The notes under the pieces: model-generated
What the model saw: the letters and a program-made list of their open reading frames with translations, nothing else
Told to the model about the DNA's origin: nothing
The model's database searches: none
Translations under genes and position numbers: made by a program
Shown here: positions 5,935 through 11,616 of the stretch, in pieces
Layout: each line of letters begins with the position of its first letter
Position numbering within the stretch: the first letter of the stretch is position 1
From: Collinsella aerofaciens
GTDB lineage: Bacteria; Actinomycetota; Coriobacteriia; Coriobacteriales; Coriobacteriaceae
NCBI GenBank assembly: GCA_030841765.1
Contig: JAUUSS010000075.1
Span: 1-11,616 of the forward strand
Direction: 5' to 3'
DNA length: 11,616 nt

Positions 5935-6114
5935 ATGTTTGACGACGATGACCTGTTCGATTTGACGGATGATCCGTTTGAGTGGGATCTGCTGCTCGAC
6001 GACGATGATCTGGAACAGGACCGTAAGAAACGGCGGGACAAGAAAACTTAGGGTGACGCTTCGAAAAAGCAAGACAAGCGCCGCCGCGGACTGTTCGGCG
6101 GGCTCTTTGGATAA
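5935..6114 (+). pseudogene. Small acidic/basic protein gene interrupted by an amber codon
   Basis: The ATG at 5935 has GGAGG 5 nt upstream. The frame runs 38 codons to a TAG at 6049-6051 and then continues open for 20 more codons to TAA at 6112-6114. The first part is very acidic, with a repeated DDDDL motif (MFDDDDLFDL and LLLDDDDLEQ), then turns basic (DRKKRRDKK). The part after the stop continues the same composition (GDASKKQDKRRRG) and ends GLFGGLFG. That continuity suggests one ~59-residue protein broken by a recent nonsense change. A sequencing error or programmed readthrough would look the same. An in-frame ATG at 5923 is possible but would lack the ribosome-binding site. I do not recognise the family. 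It may be co-transcribed with the HIRAN gene. Confidence 0.55.
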
Positions 6115-6134
6115 CCGCCGCATCGCTGCGTCTG

Positions 6135-6140
6135 TATACT
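6135..6140 (+). promoter_or_regulatory. -10-like box before the phosphoesterase gene
   Basis: TATACT differs from TATAAT at one position and would start transcription near 6147, some 34 nt before the start codon. No -35 box is found at 16-18 bp, so the call is tentative. Confidence 0.35.
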
Positions 6141-6180
6141 TAGCACGAGTTGAACACGTTGCGAAATGAGGACACAGACG

Positions 6181-6726
6181 ATGATGTGGTTTACCGCCGA
6201 CTTGCACCTGGGCGATACGAATATCTTGCACGACATGGACCGGCCGTTTGGCTCGGTCGAGGAGATGAACCGCAAGGTCATCGATGCCATCAATGAGTGC
6301 GTGGCTGCGGACGACCGCCTCTATATTCTGGGTGACTTTACCTATCGTTTGCCCCTGGCGGAGGCGGTGCGCCTGCGCGAGCGTATCGAATGCCAGAACG
6401 TGACGCTCATCCGCGGTAACCATGACGGCGACTGGGAAGATTCCGACGTACCGCGGATTTGGGAAGACGTGCGCGATTACCTGGAGATTGCTCCCGGCTA
6501 TGCCAAGGGCCATCGTCTGGTTATGAGCCACTACCCCATGCTCAGCTGGAACGGCAAGGCACGTGGCGCCATTATGCTGCATGGGCATATCCACAGCAGA
6601 GGTGACCGCGCCAACGCACGCAACCGCGATCGCGAGCGCCCTATCTTTCGCTACGATGTCGGTCTCGATGCCAACGAGTACAAGCCCGTAAGCCGCGATC
6701 AGATTCTTAGCTTCTTTGGGTTATAG
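6181..6726 (+). CDS. Calcineurin-like metallophosphoesterase
   Basis: A 181-residue single-domain hydrolase of phosphate esters with a two-metal site. All family motifs are present in order: DLHLGD (D7, H9), GDF (D52), GNHDG (N80, H81), SHYPM (H117) and HGHIH (H134, H136, H138). The C-terminal YDVGLDANEYKPVS stretch is typical of the small bacterial and phage branch of the family. The start at 6181 is preferred over an in-frame ATG at 6166, because TGAGG at 6167-6171 gives a 9-nt spacer. Its substrate (nucleic acid, nucleotide or phosphoprotein) cannot be told. It precedes a strong hairpin and terminator, so it is probably the last gene of its unit. Confidence 0.9.
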   Translation: MMWFTADLHLGDTNILHDMDRPFGSVEEMNRKVIDAINECVAADDRLYILGDFTYRLPLAEAVRLRERIECQNVTLIRGNHDGDWEDSDVPRIWEDVRDYLEIAPGYAKGHRLVMSHYPMLSWNGKARGAIMLHGHIHSRGDRANARNRDRERPIFRYDVGLDANEYKPVSRDQILSFFGL

Positions 6727-6779
6727 GGCGCCAGAGCCACCACAAAGGGGACAGGCACCTTTGTGGTGGTTCTGGCGCC
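6727..6779 (+). repeat. 22-bp near-perfect inverted repeat with REP-like core
   Basis: Arms at 6727-6748 and 6758-6779 pair at all 22 positions, 21 of them Watson-Crick and one G-U, around a 9-nt loop. The left arm begins at the base after the phosphoesterase stop codon. The centre reads AAAGGGGACAGGCACCTTT. I recall GGGGACAGGCACC as a core of dispersed palindromes in several bacterial lineages, but only one copy is in this window, so its repeat status is unproven here. Confidence 0.75.
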
Positions 6780-6808
6780 GTTGCCATTATGGCGGCGGCG
6801 CCTTTTTT
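6774..6808 (+). terminator. Rho-independent terminator after the phosphoesterase gene
   Basis: GGCGCCG (6774-6780) pairs with CGGCGCC (6796-6802), with an inner GCCA-TTA-TGGC hairpin (6783-6793), and is followed by TTTTTT (6803-6808). Its left arm is also the right arm of the 22-bp hairpin just upstream, so the two structures exclude each other. Confidence 0.75.
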
Positions 6809-6866
6809 GTCCGCGCGGCGCGGTAGAGTGTAGCCGGTTGATATTTGCGTCCATCGAGGAGCTGCT

Positions 6867-8624
6867 ATGAACGAGATCAAGTGCCCGCATTGCGGCGAAG
6901 TTTTTAAGGTCGATGCATCCGGCTATGCGGATATCGTCAAGCAGGTGCGCGATGCCGAGTTCTCGCGCGACTTGGATGAGCGTGTGAAGGCAGTCCAGCG
7001 TGAGGGTGAGCAGGCGCTGGAGCTTGAGCGCTCGCGTTCGACGGCTGCCTTGCAACAGGCAAAGTCTCAGCGCAATGCCCAGCTTGTCGAGCAGAAGAAC
7101 ACTGCGGATCAGAAACTGGCGCAAGAGGTTGCCAAGCGCGATGCTGAGCTTGCCGAGCTGCGCGCTAAGCTCGAGGGCGCTGCCGCAGAGCGCGAGAGTG
7201 CAAGCCAGCGCGCGGCGGTTGAGGCACGAGCCAATGCTCAAAAAGAGAATGCCGAACTCCAGCGTGAGATTGATAGCCTGCGTGCGCAGCTTGGGCGCAA
7301 AGATGACGAAGCAAAGCTTGCCGAGTCGGCGGCGCGCAACGCTGCTCAAAACGATTTAGCTGCACGCGACGCTCAGATTGCCGAGCTGCAGGCCAGGCTT
7401 GCCGCGGCGGACAAGGCCCAGGAGATGGCGCTTGCCGCTGCCGCGGCAGAGTCGCAGCGTGAGCTCGATGCCGCTCGCAGCGAGGCCGAGCGCGCGCTTG
7501 CTGACTATCGCGCGAAGGTGCAAGAGAAGTTTTCCGCCGCAAAGGCTCAGTCCGAGCAAGAGGCCGAGGGCCTGCGTGCCCAGCTGCGCGAGCAGGAACT
7601 GATGGCAAAAATGAACCTGTCAGAGGCGGTCGCCGCGGCGGAGCGAGAGCGCGATGAGGCGCGTGCCAAACTGACGAGCGAGCTGGCGGTGCGCGATTCT
7701 CGCGAGGAACAGGTCAAGGCGGCACACGAGCTCGAGCTTGCGCAGGCCAAGCGCGCGAGCGATGACCTGATTCGCTACAAGGACGAAGAGATTGAGCGCC
7801 TTAAGGACATGAAGGTCCGCCTGTCCACCAAGATGGTGGGCGAGTCGCTCGAGCAGCACTGCGAGACCGAGTTCAACCGTCTGCGCATGACGGCGTTTCC
7901 TAACGCGTACTTCGAGAAGGATAACGATGCGTCCGAGGGCACCAAGGGCGACTTTATCTTCCGCGAGTGCGACGCAAGCGGTAACGAGGTCATTTCGATT
8001 ATGTTCGAGATGAAAAACGAGAACGACGAGACCGCGACCAAGCACAAAAACGAGGACTTCTTTAAGAAACTCGATCACGATCGTCGCCAGAAAGGCTGTG
8101 AGTACGCGGTGCTCTGCACACTGCTCGAGCCCGAAAGCGAGCTCTATAACGCAGGGATAGTCGACGTGAGTTACCGCTATGAGAAGATGTACGTGATCCG
8201 CCCGCAGTTCTTCATTCCCATGATCACGCTGCTGCGCAACGCCGCCATGGGTTCGCTGCGCTATAAGCAGGAGCTGGCGGAGTACAAGCAGCAGAATATC
8301 GACGTCACGAACTTCGAAGCCAAGATGGAAAAGTTCAAGAATGATTTCGGCCGCAACTACGAGATCGCGAGCCGCAAGTTCCAAACGGCGATCGATGAGA
8401 TCGATAAGACGATTAGCCACCTGCAGAAAACCAAGGAGGCGTTGCTGTCCTCCGAGAACAATCTGCGCCTAGCCAACAAGAAGGCGGACGATCTTACCAT
8501 TCGCAAGCTCACGTGGGGCAACAAGACCATGAAGGCCGCGTTTGACGAGGCGCGCGGGGCTGCGACAGAGACAAACGATGAGCCAGCCGAGGCGGATTCG
8601 TATGAGGTCGAGGGTGCCGAGTAA
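6867..8624 (+). CDS. DUF2130 coiled-coil protein with PD-(D/E)XK-like core
   Basis: A 585-residue soluble protein. It opens with a half zinc ribbon, CPHCGEVF (residues 6-13). Then comes a very long Ala/Glu/Arg/Lys-rich coiled coil (about 25-315), the DUF2130 domain (about 315-460), a second shorter coiled region (470-540) and an acidic tail. Within the domain, GDFIF (D362) followed by IMFEMKNEND (E381-x-K383) resembles the D...E-x-K catalytic signature of PD-(D/E)XK nucleases, with a following conserved block HDRRQKGCEYAVL. Nuclease activity is an inference, as the family has no settled function. The start is supported by GAGGAG; this start context (GAGGAGCTGCTATG) is identical to that of the HIRAN gene. 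The gene stands alone between two terminators. Confidence 0.88.
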   Translation: MNEIKCPHCGEVFKVDASGYADIVKQVRDAEFSRDLDERVKAVQREGEQALELERSRSTAALQQAKSQRNAQLVEQKNTADQKLAQEVAKRDAELAELRAKLEGAAAERESASQRAAVEARANAQKENAELQREIDSLRAQLGRKDDEAKLAESAARNAAQNDLAARDAQIAELQARLAAADKAQEMALAAAAAESQRELDAARSEAERALADYRAKVQEKFSAAKAQSEQEAEGLRAQLREQELMAKMNLSEAVAAAERERDEARAKLTSELAVRDSREEQVKAAHELELAQAKRASDDLIRYKDEEIERLKDMKVRLSTKMVGESLEQHCETEFNRLRMTAFPNAYFEKDNDASEGTKGDFIFRECDASGNEVISIMFEMKNENDETATKHKNEDFFKKLDHDRRQKGCEYAVLCTLLEPESELYNAGIVDVSYRYEKMYVIRPQFFIPMITLLRNAAMGSLRYKQELAEYKQQNIDVTNFEAKMEKFKNDFGRNYEIASRKFQTAIDEIDKTISHLQKTKEALLSSENNLRLANKKADDLTIRKLTWGNKTMKAAFDEARGAATETNDEPAEADSYEVEGAE

Positions 8625-8643
8625 GGCATAGCGTATAGCGCAA

Positions 8644-8681
8644 AAGCGGGGCCGCTGGCTATATTGCCAGCGGCCCCGCTT
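8644..8681. terminator. Bidirectional terminator between DUF2130 and helicase genes
   Basis: AAGCGGGGCCGCTGGC (8644-8659) and its exact reverse complement (8666-8681) form a 16-bp perfect stem with a 6-nt TATATT loop. A T-containing tail follows on the plus strand (CGTTTCGTT), and TTTTGCGC covers the end on the minus strand. The genes converge here, so it can serve both. Confidence 0.9.
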
Positions 8682-8703
8682 CGTTTCGTTCCAGTATGTT
8701 CGG

Positions 8704-11385
8704 CTAGTCCTCGAGCAGGTCCTCGATAAAGCCGACGCGGTAGTTTTTGAAGATGACCTCGCCGCCGTCTTGCGTGGCGTCCAGATCGACATCGCCCATG
8801 ATGCCAAAATCGTGGTCGCCATCCTCGTCGGCAAAGATCTGGTGCACGTGCCATACGTGCGCGGTCTTCTCGTCGGACTCGTCAATGGAAAACATCGCGG
8901 CGCTGCGGGCATCTCCGTCGGTGAGGATTTCCTCGTGCTGCTCGTGGTAAGCGTCGAGTGCTTTTTGCCAGCGGATCTCGCTCATGCCCCAGTCGTCGTC
9001 GAGCTCGCCCAGGTCGCGAACGTGCTCGCGGGCGGCAAGGGTCACGCGGCGGAAGAGCGCGTTGCGCACCAATAGCGTGCAGCCGCGACGGTCCGCCACG
9101 ACCTCGTCGATGCCCTGCGGCGGCGCAGCATCGAGGGCTGCCGGGTTGCCGGCGTTCTCCCACTCATCCACCAGGCTCGAGTCCACCGAGCGCACCACAA
9201 AGCCCAGCCACGAGATAATGTCGCGCAGGCGCTCGTCGCGCTTCTCGATGGGCACGGTGCGGTCGAGTGAACGGTAGGCCTCTGCCAGGTAACGCAGCAA
9301 AATGCCCTCGGAGCGGGCGATGCCGAGCTTTTGGATATAGCCCTTAAAGTCGCTCGCGCTCTCCAGCATGTCGCGCAGGACGCTCTTGGGCGAGAGCTGG
9401 TAGTCGTTGGCCCAAGGTACTTCTTGGCAGTACTTGTCGAAGGCGGCATCGAGCAAGTCCTCGAGCGGCTTTTCGTAGGTGACATCCTGGATGCGCTCCA
9501 GGCGTTCCTCATATTCGACGCCGTCAGCCTTCATTTCGGCCATCGCGCGGTCGCGCGCGGCGCGCTCCTGCGCGCGCAATACCTGCTTGGGGTCCTCGAG
9601 CGTTGCCTCGACCATCGAGATCAGATCCATGGTATAGGTCTCACTCTCGGGGTCGAGCAGCTCCAGCGCGGCAAGCAAAAACGGCGAGAGCGGCTGGTCG
9701 AGCGCAAAGTCCTCGGGCAGATCGACCGTCAGTGCATAGTCGATGTCTGGCGCGGCGTCAGTCGGGGCGTCGGGCGCGGGCGGCACCTCGGTGCGAACGA
9801 CGACGCCGGAATCGATGAGCGTGGCGAAGATCTCGTCGGCACGAACCTCGAGCTTTGCCTTTTCCTCAGGGGTCTGCAGGCTTGTTTCGATGAGGTCGTG
9901 TACGCGGGCTCGGGCATCGCCGCCCTGCTCGACCACGCTAATCACCATGGAGTGCGTGATGCGAAGGCGCGGCTTGAGCGTCTCGGGCTGCGTCTCGATC
10001 AGGCGCTCAAAGGTCTGCTTGTTCCAGGTGACAAAGCCCTCGGGGGCCTTCTTCTTTTTAATCTTGCGGAGCTTCTTGGGGTCGTCGCCCGCCTTGGCCA
10101 TGAGTTTGGCGTTCTCGATCTCGTGCTCCGGGGCCTCGGCGATGACCATGCCCTCGGTATCGAAGCCCGAGCGGCCGGCGCGACCGGCAATCTGATGGAA
10201 CTCGCGGGCGCGCAGGCGACGCATCTTGTAGCCGTCGAACTTGGTGAGCGCGGTGAGCACCACGGTGTGGATGGGTACGTTGATGCCGACGCCGAGCGTA
10301 TCGGTGCCGCAGATGACGGGCAGCAGGCCCTGCTGCGCCAAACGCTCGACCAGCAGACGATAACGCGGCAGCATACCGGCGTGGTGCACGCCGACGCCGC
10401 AGCCAAGCAAACGCTTGAGGATCTTGCCGAAGGCCGTCGAGAAGCTCGTGCCCTTGGCCGCCTCCTTGATGGCCTCGCGCTGCTCCTTGCTGGCAATGCC
10501 AAAGTTGGCGAGCGACTGTGCCGTCGCAAGGGCGGCATCCTGGCTAAAGTGCACGATATAGAGCGGGGCCTCTCCGCCGCGCATCGCGAGCTCGACGGTG
10601 CCCTCGAGGGAGGTCGTCACGTAGTCGTAGCTCAGCGGCACGGGGCGTGGGGCATCGACGACCAAGTCGCAGGTAGCGCCGGTGTGTTCCTCGAGTGAGG
10701 CGGCGATGGCAGTGACATCGCCGAGCGTGGCGCTCATGAGCATGAATTGCGTGTGAGGCAGGGTGAGCAGTGGCACCTGCCAGGCCCAGCCGCGGTCGGG
10801 GTCGGCAAAATAGTGGAACTCGTCCATGGCGACGCAGCCCACGTCGGCGCCCTCGCCCTCGCGCAGTGCATCGTTGGCAAGGATTTCTGCCGTGCAGCAG
10901 ATGACGGGCGCCTTGGTGTTGATATGCGTGTCGCCGGTGATCATGCCGACGTTATCGCGGCCGAGCACCTGCACAAGGTCGAAAAACTTTTCGCTGACCA
11001 GAGCCTTGATGGGGGCCGTGTAATAACAGCGCTTGCCCTGTGCCATGCCCATAAAGAGCATGCCTAGCGCGACAAGCGACTTGCCCGATCCGGTCGGTGT
11101 TCCCAAAATGACATGGTCACCGGCGGCTAGATCCATGAGGGCCTCTTCCTGGTGGTCCCACAGCTCAATACCGCGGTCGCTTGTCCATTCAAAGAAGCGT
11201 TCGAAGGCCTGATCGGGCGTGAGCCATGGTTCGGGCTCGCTACCATCCTCGGGCTCCCACCAGGTGGGGGAGAGCGCGCCGAGCGAGCCGAATTCGGCTT
11301 CGGTTCCCGTGCCGCCCGAGAACGAGCTGGCGGCGCCGGCGCCAGAAACGGTGCTGGCGGAAGTATCTGTCGTGGTCTGTGCCAT
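8704..11385 (-). CDS. DExH-box (Ski2-like) helicase with C-terminal DUF3516-type region
   Basis: A large ATP-dependent RNA or DNA helicase of 893 residues. After a low-complexity Ser/Thr/Gly N-terminus (1-30), the first RecA-like domain carries HQEEAL (78-83, a Q-motif-like element), Walker A GTPTGSGKS (95-103), DEFH (188-191) and SAT (218-220). The second has HHAGMLP (334-340), GTDTLGVGINVP (360-371) and motif VI QIAGRAGRSG (398-407). The Ski2/Mtr4-like HHAGMLP and GVGINVP forms point to that group. The C-terminal ~400 residues match my memory of the DUF3516 region found with actinobacterial helicases. The start at MAQTTTDTS is chosen because GAGAGAAAG lies upstream and the frame further upstream (to 11544) reads through the likely promoter into the repeat. 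Role in RNA turnover or repair is inferred. Confidence 0.92.
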   Translation of the reverse strand: MAQTTTDTSASTVSGAGAASSFSGGTGTEAEFGSLGALSPTWWEPEDGSEPEPWLTPDQAFERFFEWTSDRGIELWDHQEEALMDLAAGDHVILGTPTGSGKSLVALGMLFMGMAQGKRCYYTAPIKALVSEKFFDLVQVLGRDNVGMITGDTHINTKAPVICCTAEILANDALREGEGADVGCVAMDEFHYFADPDRGWAWQVPLLTLPHTQFMLMSATLGDVTAIAASLEEHTGATCDLVVDAPRPVPLSYDYVTTSLEGTVELAMRGGEAPLYIVHFSQDAALATAQSLANFGIASKEQREAIKEAAKGTSFSTAFGKILKRLLGCGVGVHHAGMLPRYRLLVERLAQQGLLPVICGTDTLGVGINVPIHTVVLTALTKFDGYKMRRLRAREFHQIAGRAGRSGFDTEGMVIAEAPEHEIENAKLMAKAGDDPKKLRKIKKKKAPEGFVTWNKQTFERLIETQPETLKPRLRITHSMVISVVEQGGDARARVHDLIETSLQTPEEKAKLEVRADEIFATLIDSGVVVRTEVPPAPDAPTDAAPDIDYALTVDLPEDFALDQPLSPFLLAALELLDPESETYTMDLISMVEATLEDPKQVLRAQERAARDRAMAEMKADGVEYEERLERIQDVTYEKPLEDLLDAAFDKYCQEVPWANDYQLSPKSVLRDMLESASDFKGYIQKLGIARSEGILLRYLAEAYRSLDRTVPIEKRDERLRDIISWLGFVVRSVDSSLVDEWENAGNPAALDAAPPQGIDEVVADRRGCTLLVRNALFRRVTLAAREHVRDLGELDDDWGMSEIRWQKALDAYHEQHEEILTDGDARSAAMFSIDESDEKTAHVWHVHQIFADEDGDHDFGIMGDVDLDATQDGGEVIFKNYRVGFIEDLLED

Positions 11386-11419
11386 GTGGTTGCTTTCTCT
11401 CGCCGTTTGTCCGCCAACT

Positions 11420-11450
11420 ATTATGGCGTAGCAGCGGCGCGGGGTGCCAG
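11420..11450 (-). promoter_or_regulatory. Possible helicase promoter
   Basis: On the minus strand CATAAT (11425-11420) is one mismatch from the -10 consensus. A CTGGCA (11450-11445) lies 19 bp upstream, a slightly long spacer. Transcription would begin near 11413, leaving a leader of about 28 nt. Confidence 0.4.
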
Positions 11451-11507
11451 CGCGCGAGAAAATGCAGGAAATGGGCGTTCTGCCCAGCCGTTTGGTGCAG
11501 TTGCCAG

Positions 11508-11616
11508 CTAAGTGAGTAGACTTTTTGCAATATCGCGAGCACATGGCTTTTGCGCAAGAGCTCTACCTGCACTGATAATTGTTCTCGGGGGAAGCGGGCA
11601 CTGCGGGGCGCGGCAA
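11508..11616 (+). repeat. Inverted-terminus repeat, copy C (cut by window end)
   Basis: CTAAGTGAGTAGACTTTT (11508-11525) is identical to the left end of copy B, and CTACCTGC (11563-11570) sits at the same offset (53) as in copy A. The rest of the interior has diverged strongly. The right terminus is not in the window; if the copy is ~119-130 bp long, it should appear within the next ~12-25 bases. It lies 122 bp upstream of the helicase start and is in the same plus-strand orientation as the other two copies. Confidence 0.72.

Noticed and set aside
5617..6594. Minus-strand open frame of 325 codons
   Set aside because: It is antisense to the HIRAN gene, the acidic gene and the phosphoesterase gene, all better supported.
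9331..10698. Plus-strand open frame of 455 codons inside the helicase gene
   Set aside because: It is antisense to conserved helicase motifs; long mirror frames are common in GC-rich coding DNA.
11386..11544. Longer N-terminus of the helicase starting in repeat C
   Set aside because: The 53 extra codons pass through the likely promoter and repeat; MAQTTTDTS has the purine-rich site upstream.
1..11616. CRISPR array, tRNA or rRNA genes
   Set aside because: No regularly spaced direct repeats and no tRNA- or rRNA-like stretch was seen; the three repeats A-C are too far apart and have inverted ends.

Overview
The window reads as a piece of chromosome from a high-GC, anaerobic Gram-positive bacterium. 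My best guess is a gut coriobacterium of the Collinsella type. This rests on GC-rich codon use, a rubredoxin-first rubrerythrin (an anaerobe peroxide-defence protein), fermentation-type dehydrogenases and an actinobacterial-style Ski2-like helicase. The genus call is from memory, not from a search.

Layout. Positions 1-1607 look like accessory DNA. Two direct copies of a ~120-bp element with 16-18 bp inverted termini bracket a broken gene whose product combines an AbiEi-like scaffold with a DUF559/Vsr-like nuclease. The gene is cut by an in-frame TGA, and its present stop codon lies inside the second repeat. Positions 1674-5164 are metabolic: a minus-strand rubrerythrin with its own promoter and terminator, divergent from a two-gene operon for an iron-type alcohol dehydrogenase and an aldehyde dehydrogenase. 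A palindrome resembling a Rex (NADH-sensing) operator lies just upstream of that operon.

Positions 5165-5440 hold the most interesting candidate. A 34-bp palindrome has a core matching the Gram-positive LexA/SOS box at 13 of 14 positions. It is followed by a hairpin that buries the ribosome-binding site, then a 27-residue hydrophobic peptide gene and a structured 3' region. Together these look like an SOS-controlled type I (holin-like) toxin, which is too small to appear in ordinary annotation.

Positions 5579-11385 are rich in nucleic-acid-type proteins: a stand-alone HIRAN-domain protein, a small acidic protein split by an amber codon, a calcineurin-like metallophosphoesterase, a long coiled-coil DUF2130 protein with a PD-(D/E)XK-like signature, and on the opposite strand a large DExH (Ski2-like) helicase. 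Strong hairpins separate these units. A third copy of the inverted-terminus repeat starts upstream of the helicase and runs off the end of the window.
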